Source of the DNA: Mycolicibacterium phocaicum
Lineage (GTDB): Bacteria; Actinomycetota; Actinomycetes; Mycobacteriales; Mycobacteriaceae
Length of the DNA stretch: 64,000 nt
Assembly: GCF_010731115.1 (NCBI RefSeq)
Contig: NZ_AP022616.1
Span: forward strand, 5,704,001 to 5,768,000
Reading direction: 5' to 3'
Position numbers and translations under genes: made by a program. The notes below the pieces were generated by a model. The model ran no database searches and was not told the origin of the DNA. It was given only the letters and a program-made list of their open reading frames with translations. Below are positions 1 to 8,562 of the stretch, piece by piece (the stretch's first letter is position 1; every line of letters starts with the position of its first letter).

Positions 1-241
1 CTGCTGAACTGACGTAGAACGTGGTGATCGGCCGGCAGCGGTGCAGCCGCAGGCCGGCCGGCAGCAGGGTCGCGCAGAAACCGGCCAGGAAAGCCACGCC
101 GACGTACGCGGCACGGCCGTAGGGCAGATGGAAGAAGTCCGCGATCGACGCGTTCAGGAGAACGGTCGCGGAGGAATTCGAATAGAGGGTGTACTCAGCG
201 AGGTACAGCGACGCCGCAACGGCATAGAGAGATGGCTTCAT
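1..241 (-). CDS. Membrane protein of unknown function, cut by the window edge
   Basis: An open frame on the minus strand starts at the ATG at 241 and runs off the left edge, giving 80 N-terminal residues. It begins MKPSLYAVAASLYLAEYTLY and contains a hydrophobic stretch at about residues 45-65 (YVGVAFLAGFCATLLPAG), so at least one membrane segment is visible. I do not recognise the family. Upstream of the start there is only a weak purine-rich stretch, and the C-terminus is missing from the window. The coding assignment rests on the open frame and plausible composition only. Confidence 0.5.
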   Translation of the reverse strand, partial: MKPSLYAVAASLYLAEYTLYSNSSATVLLNASIADFFHLPYGRAAYVGVAFLAGFCATLLPAGLRLHRCRPITTFYVSSA

Positions 242-587
242 TTCTCATCACAGGAAAAGGGAACGTTCGGGCAGCGAGAATCAGCGCGCGAATTTGTTCA
301 GCGGCGCCAGGCGGGCGCGGTTCCAGATCGAGGAGAGAAAAGACGGGGTGCACGACGAGTACGCCCGCACCATGGGTGCGGGAGCCTGGTCAGAACGAGC
401 ACCCACGCGGGCGACTATACCGGGCGGCGCCCGCTGGACCCCGTTGCGTGAGGTCGAAATCCCGAGGATGAGGTTTGCCGGAAACGCGCCACGGCGAGGT
501 GTGTGGACGGGATACTGATTGCTGAACGGCTGGTATTTGCTGGTCAGGCGTTTGTCTTACTTTCCTGCATGCAGGTAAGATGCGTAG
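242..587. other. Intergenic region between two divergent genes
   Basis: No convincing gene is present. It must hold the promoters of the left-edge gene (minus) and the cutinase (plus). A TATAGT-like -10 element lies on the minus strand at 414-419, and an inverted repeat of 7 bp arms (TGGGTGC at 373-379, GCACCCA at 399-405) could form a hairpin. The cutinase-proximal end carries a palindrome, listed separately. Confidence 0.4.
556..579. promoter_or_regulatory. Palindrome just upstream of the cutinase start
   Basis: CCTGCATGCAGG at 564-575 is a perfect 12-bp palindrome. CTTAC (556-560) and GTAAG (575-579) form a second, slightly offset inverted pair around it. The element ends 8 bp before the ATG at 588, so a bound repressor would block transcription or translation of the cutinase. 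Its cognate regulator is unknown. Confidence 0.4.
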
Positions 588-1445
588 ATGCTGATTCGCC
601 AACTCCGTAGCTCCGGCGTTGCCGGCGCTGCGGTGCTGCTGACCGTCACGGCCCCGCTCATCATCACGGGTGCGACTCCGGTGGCTGCTGCCGACGACTG
701 CCCCGACGCCGAAGTCATCTTTGCGCGCGGGACCGATGAGCCGGCGGGGATGGGCCGGGTCGGTGATGCCCTCGTCGACTCGCTGCGTAAGCAGGCCAGT
801 GGCCTGATCATCCGGTCGTACGCGGTCGACTACAAGGCCACCATCACACAGCGGCACAGTGGTGAGGGCGCCAAGGATGCGATCGAACACATCAAATCCA
901 CCGCGGCCGCCTGTCCCAACACCAAGATCGTTCTGGGCGGCTATTCGCAGGGCGCGAGTGTGGTCAACATTGTGGCCGGTTTCTCCGGTATCAACTGGGG
1001 TAGCCCGCTGCCGCCCGAGTACACGAAGAACATCGCGGCCGTTGCGACGTTCGGCAATCAGGCCGACCGTACCGACGGAGCGCCACCAACTCAGAATTCG
1101 CCGCTGAGTCCCAAAGCGATCGACCTGTGTAATCCTGCCGACCCGATCTGTCACGCCGGTGCGGGCAATTCCTGGAGCGGTCATACACAGGGTTACGTCC
1201 CTGCGTACACCGATCAGGCCGCGGCCTTCATCGTGTCCAAGCTTCTCGCCGGTTCTCCTCGGACAACGCCCGGGTACGGGGCGCTGCCGGGTCCGCCGCC
1301 GGGGTATGGCGCACTGCCCGGCCCGCCGCCGGGGTACGACCCGCAATCGGGCTATGGCCTGCAGCCGCCCAGCGCGGTCCCGTCGACCGCACCCACGTCA
1401 ACGCCCGTGCCGGCGTCGCCGTCTCCGGTACCCGGTTTGGTCTGA
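588..1445 (+). CDS. Secreted cutinase-family serine esterase with proline-rich tail
   Basis: A secreted alpha/beta-hydrolase of the cutinase (CULP) family, expected to cleave carboxyl esters such as lipids or polyesters outside the cell. Residues 1-35 form a signal peptide ending near VAAA. The nucleophile is S120 in GGYSQGAS, with D185 (NPADPIC) and H199 (WSGHTQG) as the likely acid and base. C38/C109 and C181/C188 fit the two conserved disulfides. After about residue 225 comes a low-complexity tail rich in Pro, Gly and Tyr with a 10-residue repeat ([10 protein letters not shown]). A second cutinase lies at the other end of the window. Substrate range cannot be told from sequence. Confidence 0.9.
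   Translation: MLIRQLRSSGVAGAAVLLTVTAPLIITGATPVAAADDCPDAEVIFARGTDEPAGMGRVGDALVDSLRKQASGLIIRSYAVDYKATITQRHSGEGAKDAIEHIKSTAAACPNTKIVLGGYSQGASVVNIVAGFSGINWGSPLPPEYTKNIAAVATFGNQADRTDGAPPTQNSPLSPKAIDLCNPADPICHAGAGNSWSGHTQGYVPAYTDQAAAFIVSKLLAGSPRTTPGYGALPGPPPGYGALPGPPPGYDPQSGYGLQPPSAVPSTAPTSTPVPASPSPVPGLV
1269..1340 (+). repeat. Two and a third tandem 30-bp units encoding [10 protein letters not shown]
   Basis: Units at 1269-1298 and 1299-1328 encode the same decapeptide with synonymous third-position differences, and a partial third unit starts at 1329. It encodes the start of the cutinase tail. The silent differences suggest an old, selected duplication rather than a recent slippage event. Confidence 0.7.
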
Positions 1446-1717
1446 CAGCTATGTGGTTGGGCGGCAGGGTATTTGACCTCGTTGGCCTTGACGCTACGAC
1501 CGAAGCACGCACGCGTGGCACCAGAGTTACTGTGGGGCAAGGGGTCTGGCTCGCCGCGGGATTTACGTTGCTGGCTAAATGACGACGAAAACCCTTGAGC
1601 TGTAAGCACGGCAAAGTCCTGAAGAATTGCTGTACGTAGCGCATTGTGCGGCGTACGCTTTCCCCAGCTGCGCCGGGTGCGGCCTGCCTCGGCGCAGTGC
1701 GAACTTCGGGAGCAACC

Positions 1718-3100
1718 ATGTTGGCCCAGGGATTTGATGTCGTCATCGTCGGCGCTCGATGTGCCGGCTCGCCGCTGGCCACGATGCTGGCGCGGCAGGG
1801 TGTGAACGTTGCGGTACTCGAACGCGCGACATTTCCGCGAGACACCCTGTCGACCCACATCTTCGAGGCCGACGGGTTGGCTTTCCTCGATCGGCTCGGC
1901 GTGACGGATCAGCTGCACGCAACCGGTGCGCCGTTCATGATGCGGTCCAATTCCCGCGCCGAGGACTTCCGATTCAATGTCGAATGGCCACAACGCGCAG
2001 GCGATGTCGGAGGTAGTGCCTCGGTCCGGCGCACCCTGCTCGACCCGATCCTCGTCGGTGCCGCCGAGCAGGCGGGGGCTGAAGTGCGAATGGCTGCCGA
2101 TGTCACGGGCCTGGTGCAGGACGACGGCCGGGTCACCGGCGTGCGCGTCCGGACTCGCGGCCGGGAGGACGAGCTGCGTGCCCGGCTGGTCGTCGGCGCA
2201 GACGGTCGTAACTCGACCGTCGCCAATCTTGTTGCGGCACGGAAGTACAACGTCGTGCCCAATCAACGGTTCGCGTACTGGGCTTTCTTCGAGGGCGCGA
2301 ACATGCCGGCGGAACCGACCAATGTGTTCCATCGGTGGGCCGACAAGTTCGTGATCAGCGCCGCAGCCGACAACGGGCTGTATCAGGTCATCGTGATCCC
2401 CGAGTTGAGCGAGCTCCCGCGATTCCGCGCCAACCTCGAACGCAGCTTCATGGAACACGCCCTCAGTTGTGAACCGGTGGCCGAGGCGCTCGAGGGTGCT
2501 CAGCGGGTCGGCAAGTTGTTCGGGATGGTCCACTACAACGGTTTCTTCCGGGACCCGTGCGGGCCGGGGTGGATGTTGGTCGGCGACGCCGGCCATTTCA
2601 AGGACCCGGCGCCGGGCCGGGGGATCGGTGACGCGTTCGCACAGGTCGACGCGGCGGTGCCGAAAATCATGGCGGGGCTGGGCGGTTCACTGGAGGTGCA
2701 GGACGCGGCGCTGACGATGTGGGGCCGGTGGCGCGATCACGAATTCTCCGATCATTATTGGTTCGCCAACGATCTGGGCAAGGCGGGCCGAGTGCCGGCC
2801 GTCTTCCCGCAGATGGTGGCGGACCTGCACGACAAAGGGCAGATCGGGCGGTTCCTCGATCTCTTCACGCACCGGGAGAAGCCGTCGCAGGTGCTGAGCC
2901 CGGGCCGGTTGTTCGGCTCGGCGGGGCGGCTCCTGCGACGCAGACCTCAAGGCAGGCGCGCCCTGATGAACGAGGTGCGGACGCTGGTCGGCGAAAATGC
3001 GCGTCATCAGTTCCTCAACCACCGCCACGCGTACGCGACGGCGGCCGAGGCGCTGAAACCCGCTGGTGCGACAGAGGTTGACGCCACCAGCACAGCGTGA
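1718..3100 (+). CDS. FAD-dependent monooxygenase/oxidoreductase
   Basis: A 460-residue flavoprotein of the PHBH/geranylgeranyl-reductase-like group. A Rossmann motif near the N-terminus (VVIVGARCAGSPLA) binds the FAD ADP moiety, LVVGADGRNSTVA matches the DG motif, and LVGDAGHFKDPAPGRGIGDA matches the GD motif contacting the FAD ribose. The start at 1718 is preferred over upstream starts because GGGAG precedes it at normal spacing and the Rossmann fold begins directly afterwards. It stands alone between the cutinase and a convergent dioxygenase. The substrate is unknown. Confidence 0.8.
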   Translation: MLAQGFDVVIVGARCAGSPLATMLARQGVNVAVLERATFPRDTLSTHIFEADGLAFLDRLGVTDQLHATGAPFMMRSNSRAEDFRFNVEWPQRAGDVGGSASVRRTLLDPILVGAAEQAGAEVRMAADVTGLVQDDGRVTGVRVRTRGREDELRARLVVGADGRNSTVANLVAARKYNVVPNQRFAYWAFFEGANMPAEPTNVFHRWADKFVISAAADNGLYQVIVIPELSELPRFRANLERSFMEHALSCEPVAEALEGAQRVGKLFGMVHYNGFFRDPCGPGWMLVGDAGHFKDPAPGRGIGDAFAQVDAAVPKIMAGLGGSLEVQDAALTMWGRWRDHEFSDHYWFANDLGKAGRVPAVFPQMVADLHDKGQIGRFLDLFTHREKPSQVLSPGRLFGSAGRLLRRRPQGRRALMNEVRTLVGENARHQFLNHRHAYATAAEALKPAGATEVDATSTA

Positions 3101-3107
3101 GCGCCTG

Positions 3108-3902
3108 TCAGGTCAGGGTGTACGACGTCATCGACAGCGACCCGTAGGTATAGCCGTCGACGAGCACGTGCGCAGGGGTGTCGGCGGCGGCGCACAGCCC
3201 GGCGAAATAGAGCATCGGGATGAAGTGGTCCGGTGTCGGTGCGGCGGCGGCGAAGTCGGGATGTTCCCGAAGGCGCAGAATGTCCGCGGGTGCGGCGGTC
3301 AGCAGATCGGCCGCTGCATCGTCAAACCTTGTGGCCCAATCGAATCCGCTGTCGGGAAGCCGTGTGTTCATGGCCCGCAGGTTGTGCACGATGTTGCCGC
3401 TGCCGACGATCAGCACGCCGCGGCTGCGCAACTCGGCCAGTTGTGCGCCCAGCGCGACGTGTTCCTCCAGCGGCTTCTCGGCGTTGATCGACAACTGCAC
3501 CACCGGGATCGAGGCATCCGGGAAGGCATGCACCAATACCGACCAGGTGCCGTGGTCGATGCCCCAGCTGTCCCGGTCAGCGCCGACCCAGGTGGGTTTG
3601 ACGGTCTCGGCGATCTCGTCGGCCAGCTGGGGCAGTCCCGGCGCCGGGTACTGCACACCGAACAACTCCTGTGGGAAGCCGTAGAAGTCGTGGATGGTGC
3701 GGGGCTGCGCCATCGCGGTGACCGCGGTGGCGTTGATGTACCAGTGCGCACTGATCACCAGGATCGCCCGGGGCCGTGGCACCGACTGGCCGAATTCCGT
3801 CCATGCGGCTGTGTACCGGTTGCGTTCCACGGCGTTCATCGGACTGCCATGCCCGATGAACGCGGCGGGCATGACGGTGGGCAGGTCGACTGATCCGGTC
3901 AT
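3108..3902 (-). CDS. LigB/DODA-type extradiol ring-cleavage dioxygenase
   Basis: A 264-residue member of the class III extradiol dioxygenase family (4,5-DOPA dioxygenase-like), which uses non-haem Fe(II) to open catechol-type rings. Family features include FIGHGSPMNAVE near the N-terminus (metal-ligand His), VISAHWYINATAVT, LFGVQYPAPG, WGIDHGTWSVL and IVGSGNIVHNLR. It is last in a three-gene minus-strand operon after a VOC protein and a ketosteroid-dehydrogenase-like flavoprotein, 13 bp downstream of the latter. The context suggests cleavage of a hydroxylated ring in a catabolic pathway. The ATG at 3902 lacks an ideal Shine-Dalgarno; the ATG at 3872 is an alternative. Confidence 0.82.
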   Translation of the reverse strand: MTGSVDLPTVMPAAFIGHGSPMNAVERNRYTAAWTEFGQSVPRPRAILVISAHWYINATAVTAMAQPRTIHDFYGFPQELFGVQYPAPGLPQLADEIAETVKPTWVGADRDSWGIDHGTWSVLVHAFPDASIPVVQLSINAEKPLEEHVALGAQLAELRSRGVLIVGSGNIVHNLRAMNTRLPDSGFDWATRFDDAAADLLTAAPADILRLREHPDFAAAAPTPDHFIPMLYFAGLCAAADTPAHVLVDGYTYGSLSMTSYTLT

Positions 3903-3915
3903 TGTCCGATCAACG

Positions 3916-5382
3916 CTACCGACATTCCTCCCGGGTTGCCGCTCGGGCGGCAGCGCGACCCGCTCGCCGACCGAAGAATGAACCCGCGCCCAACTGGGTG
4001 CCGCTGGAGTACCCCTTGGCGTCCTGCGCGATGGTGGACGTACAGGCGCCGGCGGCATACAGCCCGGCAACGGCGCTGCCGTCGTCGCGTAGCACCGCGC
4101 CGTCGGCCGAGATCGCCAGGCCCCCGAGGGTGAAGCCGCTGTAGAACGCCTTGCCCAGACTCAGGTCGAATGCCGCCCACGGTCCGACGTCCTGTGGCTC
4201 CAGATACGTTGCCGCCTTGTGGAAGTCGGGGTCCTCGCCGCGGGCCGCGTAGGCGTTGTACCGGTCGAGCGAGGACTGCAACCGGCCGGCCGGGATACCG
4301 AGGGCCGCTTCCATCTCGGCGACCTCTTCCCAGCCGTCGATCAACTGAACCAACGGCATGGTCGGCATCTCGACATGTCGTGAATCGACGACGAGGTACG
4401 CGACGCTGTCGGGCTGCTCGAGGGCGAAGGCGGAAGTTCTTGCGTGATAAGAGTCTTCGGCGACGAACCGGTCCCCGTTGCGGTTCACGATCAGACCGGT
4501 GAGGAGTGTGGCAGGCGGATAGACCGGGGCTGTCATGAACGCCTGGTCCAGGTATTTGGTTGCGGCACCGACAGCTTGACCCATGCGGATACCGCTGCCG
4601 TCGTCATAGGTGCTGCCCAAGGCAAAGACGCGCTCGTCGGCCAGTCGCGGCACGTGCGCCGCCAGCATCTCGCGGTTCATCACGAAGCCGCCGGTGGTCA
4701 GGACGACGGACTTCGCCCGCACTGCACCCGTCTCACCGAAGTGCTTCCAGGTTGCGCCGACGACCCGGTCGCCGTCGACGACGAGGGCGGACACCCCTGT
4801 CTCGTAACGGATTTCCACGCGGAGTTCGCCCAGTCGCTCGACGAGAAGCTTGACGACCATGCCCGCGCCGCCGGTATCGCCGGGTACCGGGACCTTGTGG
4901 CCCCGTGGTGCCGGAACCGCCTGCTCGCGGAACGGCCACACCTGCTCATTGCCGGTGTACATCAGGCCCTGCGTCTCCGGCTGAATGACGGCCTTGTGCG
5001 GGTAGTAACTGCGCTCGAACTCGAATCCGAGAGCTTCCAGCCACCGGAAATGTTCGGCACTGCCGCCGCAGTAGGCGTTGATCAGTTCCGGCACAGGCTC
5101 TTTCGAGACGGCAGTCAGATAGGCGGCCATCTCGCCGGCGGAGTCGTTGTGGCCGCTGGCCTCCTGTACCGCGGTGCCGCCGCCGAGATAGAAGTGGCCG
5201 CCCGCCATCGCCGTGGTGCCGCCGGCCACCGCGGCCCGCTCGAGTACGAGCACACGCGCGCCCGCGGCGGCTGCTTCGACGGCCGCGCATCCGCCTGCCA
5301 TGCCGAGTCCGACAACGAGTACGTCGACCTCGTCGGAGAACGACGAAATACTTTGTGCGGAAACTGTTTCCGGAATCATCAC
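3916..5382 (-). CDS. FAD-binding dehydrogenase, 3-ketosteroid-delta1-dehydrogenase/fumarate reductase-like
   Basis: A 488-residue flavoprotein of the succinate dehydrogenase/fumarate reductase/KstD superfamily. It has an N-terminal Rossmann motif (VLVVGLGMAGGCAAVEAAAA), GTTAMAGGHFYLGGG, VVLTTGGFVMNREML, and a C-terminal FAD segment (GLYAAGACTSTIAQDAKGYS, SSGTQLGAG). Members insert a double bond next to a ketone or reduce one. The start is GTG at 5382 overlapping the stop of the VOC gene; the ATG at 5379 is equally possible. The nearby KshA-like Rieske gene supports a steroid or polycyclic ketone substrate, but true KstD activity is not proven. Confidence 0.75.
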   Translation of the reverse strand: MMIPETVSAQSISSFSDEVDVLVVGLGMAGGCAAVEAAAAGARVLVLERAAVAGGTTAMAGGHFYLGGGTAVQEASGHNDSAGEMAAYLTAVSKEPVPELINAYCGGSAEHFRWLEALGFEFERSYYPHKAVIQPETQGLMYTGNEQVWPFREQAVPAPRGHKVPVPGDTGGAGMVVKLLVERLGELRVEIRYETGVSALVVDGDRVVGATWKHFGETGAVRAKSVVLTTGGFVMNREMLAAHVPRLADERVFALGSTYDDGSGIRMGQAVGAATKYLDQAFMTAPVYPPATLLTGLIVNRNGDRFVAEDSYHARTSAFALEQPDSVAYLVVDSRHVEMPTMPLVQLIDGWEEVAEMEAALGIPAGRLQSSLDRYNAYAARGEDPDFHKAATYLEPQDVGPWAAFDLSLGKAFYSGFTLGGLAISADGAVLRDDGSAVAGLYAAGACTSTIAQDAKGYSSGTQLGAGSFFGRRAGRAAARAATREECR

Positions 5383-5879
5383 GCACCTGCCGCGGTCTTC
5401 TTGATGTGCTCGAACATCGCCCGAATCTCGGGACTGAACTCGCCGAGTTCGATGTATGGCACCCCGGCCGATGCTCCGTCGATATAGGCGAAACGCATCA
5501 ATCCACCGGACATCTCACCCTGTTGCACGATGGCCAGCCCCTGTTCCTGTGCCGACGCCACGGCCGCGTCGAAATCACCTGGTTCGAAGCACACATGGTG
5601 CAGGCCCGGTCCGCTGCGCTGCAGGAATTCGGTATAGATGCTGACGCCGCGCACCGGCTGGATCAGCTCCAGCTGCATGTCGCCCGAGTAGGACATCGAG
5701 ATGTGGGCGGTGAAATCCGCCGGCTCCCCGTGGAGGCGGCAGGTTTCCGGCCCGAACTCGATGTTGGGCAACCGGACCCATGACCCGACGCCGAACTGCC
5801 TGCTCAGCAGCTGCTCGGTTGCCTCGATGTCTTCAGTGACCCAGGCGGTTTGGCAGATCGGTCCATACGAGACGGTCAT
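5379..5879 (-). CDS. VOC-superfamily (glyoxalase/bleomycin-resistance fold) protein
   Basis: A 166-residue vicinal-oxygen-chelate protein. It begins with the beta-alpha-beta unit typical of the fold (GPICQTAWVTEDIEATEQLL), then has LELIQP with a likely metal-ligand Glu, and GLHHVCFEPGDF with a likely metal-ligand His. The pattern resembles methylmalonyl-CoA epimerase-like or lactoylglutathione-lyase-like proteins. GGAAGGA precedes the ATG at 5879, which fixes the start. First gene of the operon with the KstD-like and LigB-like genes, divergent from a TetR gene. An isomerase, lyase or dioxygenase role on a catabolic intermediate is inferred. Confidence 0.75.
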   Translation of the reverse strand: MTVSYGPICQTAWVTEDIEATEQLLSRQFGVGSWVRLPNIEFGPETCRLHGEPADFTAHISMSYSGDMQLELIQPVRGVSIYTEFLQRSGPGLHHVCFEPGDFDAAVASAQEQGLAIVQQGEMSGGLMRFAYIDGASAGVPYIELGEFSPEIRAMFEHIKKTAAGA

Positions 5880-5928
5880 GGGATTCCTTCCGGGAAGCCG
5901 GCTGTGCGACTGGACGACCAACTCAAAC

Positions 5929-5944
5929 TAAGCGCTACCGCTTA
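5929..5944. promoter_or_regulatory. Candidate TetR operator between divergent genes
   Basis: TAAGCG-CTAC-CGCTTA is a perfect 6-bp inverted repeat with a 4-bp spacer. It lies between the VOC gene (minus) and a TetR gene (plus), where an autoregulatory operator controlling both directions is expected. Confidence 0.5.
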
Positions 5945-5998
5945 ACTGGTCAAGCGTTGGTGATTGCAATCTGAAGCGCAAGAACTACACTGAGGCCT

Positions 5999-6643
5999 GT
6001 GAGTCGGACCGATGCACGCACGCAGCTGCTTCTCGCCGGCGAACGCCTGATCGCGGAATTCGGCCCCGAGGTGTCGCTGCGCGACGTCGCGGTGGCTGCG
6101 GGGCAGCGGAACAATTCGGCCGTCCACTATCACTTCGGATCACGAGATGGCTTGATAAAGGCCATCATCGGTCATCGCCAGGCCCCCTTGGAGCAGGCGC
6201 GGCTGACGCTGCTGGCCGAGCACGAAAGTGCCGGGGAGCCCGACGACAGCATCACCGCCCTGGTGGCCATCCTGGTCGAGCCGCTGTTCGATACTCCGTA
6301 TTCCGACGGATCGAGCCACTACGCCCGTTTTCTCGAACGCGTGCGCAATCATCCGGTCATGGCCGAGCTCACCCTGACGGCGGAGCAGTGGCCGGCCACC
6401 CGGATCCTCACCACCCGGCTGCTGCGGGCCCTCGATCACCTACCGGAAGCGCTTCGGCGCCAACGCATGGCGGCGATGGCGTCGGTCATGTACACGCTGC
6501 TCGCCGACCACGAACGTCACGTGGAGGAGCATCGCGACGCGGTCCGCGGTGCCCTGAGTGAGGCCGAGGCAAGGGACAACATCGTCGCCATGGTGGTCGG
6601 TCTGCTCACCGCACCGATGCCCGCCCTGATCGAACCCCGGTGA
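5999..6643 (+). CDS. TetR-family transcriptional regulator
   Basis: A 214-residue regulator with an N-terminal helix-turn-helix at about residues 25-50 (EVSLRDVAVAAGQRNNSAVH, then YHFGSRDGLI), followed by an all-helical ligand domain. The GTG start at 5999 follows the divergent promoter region directly. It is divergent from the VOC/KstD-like/LigB operon and 20 bp upstream of the KshA-like gene, so it probably controls both in response to a pathway intermediate. Confidence 0.85.
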   Translation: MSRTDARTQLLLAGERLIAEFGPEVSLRDVAVAAGQRNNSAVHYHFGSRDGLIKAIIGHRQAPLEQARLTLLAEHESAGEPDDSITALVAILVEPLFDTPYSDGSSHYARFLERVRNHPVMAELTLTAEQWPATRILTTRLLRALDHLPEALRRQRMAAMASVMYTLLADHERHVEEHRDAVRGALSEAEARDNIVAMVVGLLTAPMPALIEPR

Positions 6644-6663
6644 GAACAACGATGGAGGAACGC

Positions 6664-7851
6664 ATGTCGGTCACGGACCAGGAGCAGCCAGACGTCCGGC
6701 AGATCGAGGCGGGGGAGAACCCGACCAGGTTCGCCCGCGGCTGGCACTGCCTCGGCCTGATCCGTGACTTCAACGACGGTGCGCCCCATCAGATCGACGC
6801 GTTCGGTATGTCGTTGGTGGTCTTTGCCGACAGTCAGGGCCGGCTCAACGTGCTCGACGCCTACTGCCGGCACATGGGTGGCAACCTCGCGTACGGCAGC
6901 GTCAAGGGCGACTCGATCGCGTGCCCGTTCCACGACTGGCGCTGGGGCGGTGACGGCAAATGCACCTTGGTGCCCTACGCCAAGCGGACGCCGCGGCTGG
7001 CGCGGACCCGGTCGTGGCTCACACTCGAACGCAACGGACAACTGTTCGTCTGGCACGACCCGCAGGGCAACACCCCGCCGCCGGAAGTCGACATCCCCGA
7101 GATCGAGGACTACGGCACGGACGCCTGGACCGACTGGACCTGGAACATTCAGCTCATCGAAGGTTCGCACTGCCGCGAGATCGTCGACAACAACGTCGAC
7201 ATGGCGCATTTCTTCTACGTGCACTACGCGTTTCCCCGGAACTTCAAGAACATCTTCGAAGGCCATGTCGCCACCCAGGTGATGGACTCGACGCCGCGGG
7301 ATGACATGGTCGTCAGCACCTTCCACGACCCGACGTCCATTCTCTATTCGGAGGCTTCGTATTTCGGGCCCTCGTACATGATCGACCGGCTGCGCAGCGT
7401 GTCCAACGGAATGACCGTCGAGACCATCCTGATCAACTCGCATTACCCGGTCAGCCCGAACTCGTTCGTACTGCAGTACGGCGCCATCGTCAAGAAGCTG
7501 CCGGGTATGACCGAGGCGGAAAACGCCGAACTCGCACGGACTTTCATCGAGGGTGTGCAGACCGGCTTCGAGCAGGACGTCGAAATCTGGAAGCACAAGG
7601 CCCGCATCGACAACCCGCTGCTCACCGAGGAAGACGGCCCGGTGTATCAGCAGCGCCGCTGGTACGAGCAGTTCTATGTCGACGTCGAGGACGTGACACC
7701 GGATATGACCGACCGCTTCGAGTACGAGATCGACACCACGCATTCCATCGAGAGCTGGGAAGCCGAAGTGGCGGACAATCTGGCTGCCCTGGCGTCGGGC
7801 TCTCTGTCACAACAGGATTCAGCCTTCACCGGATTGGCTGTGGCCGAGTAG
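6664..7851 (+). CDS. Rieske non-haem iron oxygenase, KshA-like (3-ketosteroid 9-alpha-hydroxylase type)
   Basis: A 395-residue oxygenase alpha subunit. The Rieske [2Fe-2S] ligands are C68, H70, C87 and H90 (CRH...CPFH). The mononuclear iron site is DNNVDMAHFFYVHY at about 175-188, with H182 and H187 as likely ligands. The arrangement and the NVDMAHFFYVHYAFP segment are those of KshA, which hydroxylates C9 of 3-ketosteroids. GGAGG precedes the ATG at 6664. No reductase partner (KshB) lies beside it, so electrons must come from a reductase elsewhere. The kstD-like gene nearby supports a steroid-type role; exact substrate unproven. Confidence 0.85.
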   Translation: MSVTDQEQPDVRQIEAGENPTRFARGWHCLGLIRDFNDGAPHQIDAFGMSLVVFADSQGRLNVLDAYCRHMGGNLAYGSVKGDSIACPFHDWRWGGDGKCTLVPYAKRTPRLARTRSWLTLERNGQLFVWHDPQGNTPPPEVDIPEIEDYGTDAWTDWTWNIQLIEGSHCREIVDNNVDMAHFFYVHYAFPRNFKNIFEGHVATQVMDSTPRDDMVVSTFHDPTSILYSEASYFGPSYMIDRLRSVSNGMTVETILINSHYPVSPNSFVLQYGAIVKKLPGMTEAENAELARTFIEGVQTGFEQDVEIWKHKARIDNPLLTEEDGPVYQQRRWYEQFYVDVEDVTPDMTDRFEYEIDTTHSIESWEAEVADNLAALASGSLSQQDSAFTGLAVAE

Positions 7852-8475
7852 GGCGGCCACCAGGTCGAGCGCGGTACCGATCTCGGGGGCGCCGCCGCCC
7901 AGCAGCGGCGCGTACAGATGCGCGTCGCACATGCGGATGAGCGCGAGGCCGAAAGTGGCGGTGGGTAGCGGCAATTCCATTCGGCCGGCGGCTACCTCGG
8001 CGTCGAGGAGTTCTCCCACCAGGCGACCCGCGGTCTGTTCCACGAGTCCGGGCAGCAGCATGAGCCGCACGATCAGGAGCGGCTCACGCTGCGACACCGC
8101 CTGCAGCGGTTTGGCGTCGACAACCGCATTCAGAAAGCGGTCCATCACCGCAAGGATGTATTCGGTGCCGCCGGGTGGTTCGGTGTCGGATCCGGCCTCG
8201 GCGGCCATGTCGGCGACGGTGCGCCGAAAGGTGCGTTCGGTGGCCTCGGCCAGCACGATGGCCAGCAGGTCTTCCCGGTTGCCGACGAGCCGGTAGAGGG
8301 TCGAGCGACCGATGCCGAGTTCGGCGGCCAGTGCCGACATGTCGACCGGCTCGCCCGCCAGGTAGAGCCGGGTCGCCGCGTCGACCGCGGCCTGGCGGCT
8401 CAAGGCCGTGCCCAGTCGCGTGGACGGGGCGGGCGTCGTCGAATCAGCTCCGGACATCCACCCATTATGGGACAT
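7819..8475 (-). CDS. TetR-family transcriptional regulator
   Basis: A 218-residue regulator with an HTH at about residues 45-70 (VDMSALAAELGIGRSTLYRL, then VGNREDLLAIV), and a helical C-terminal domain. It is divergent from the SDR-APH-acyl-CoA dehydrogenase operon with a large dyad between them, so it likely represses that operon and itself. Its 3' end overlaps the convergent KshA-like gene by 33 bp. ATG 8475 or ATG 8457 could be the start; neither has a strong ribosome-binding site. Confidence 0.82.
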   Translation of the reverse strand: MSHNGWMSGADSTTPAPSTRLGTALSRQAAVDAATRLYLAGEPVDMSALAAELGIGRSTLYRLVGNREDLLAIVLAEATERTFRRTVADMAAEAGSDTEPPGGTEYILAVMDRFLNAVVDAKPLQAVSQREPLLIVRLMLLPGLVEQTAGRLVGELLDAEVAAGRMELPLPTATFGLALIRMCDAHLYAPLLGGGAPEIGTALDLVAALLGHSQSGEG

Positions 8476-8520
8476 TGCGCCGCTGTGTGCCAGTGTGGCA
8501 CACTTCGGCTATGTGTCCCA
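8468..8520. promoter_or_regulatory. Concentric nested palindrome, candidate TetR operator
   Basis: The inner element GTGTGCCA-gtg-TGGCACAC (8485-8503) is a perfect 8-3-8 palindrome. The outer arms TGGGACA (8468-8474) and TGTCCCA (8514-8520) share exactly the same centre, 8494. A further inverted pair, CCCAC/GTGGG, lies at 8517-8529. It sits between the TetR gene and the SDR operon. Confidence 0.7.
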
Positions 8521-8562
8521 CATCGTGGGGCCATGTCCCGCCAACCCCACGAGGAAGTTGAC

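Noticed and set aside
1269..1340. CRISPR-like or intergenic tandem repeat
   Set aside because: The repeats are in frame inside the cutinase and encode a proline-rich tail.
390..1346. 318-codon minus-strand open frame
   Set aside because: Shadow of the cutinase gene, with no recognisable domain.
1352..2596. 414-codon minus-strand open frame
   Set aside because: Shadow of the cutinase tail and the FAD oxidoreductase, whose FAD motifs are on the plus strand.
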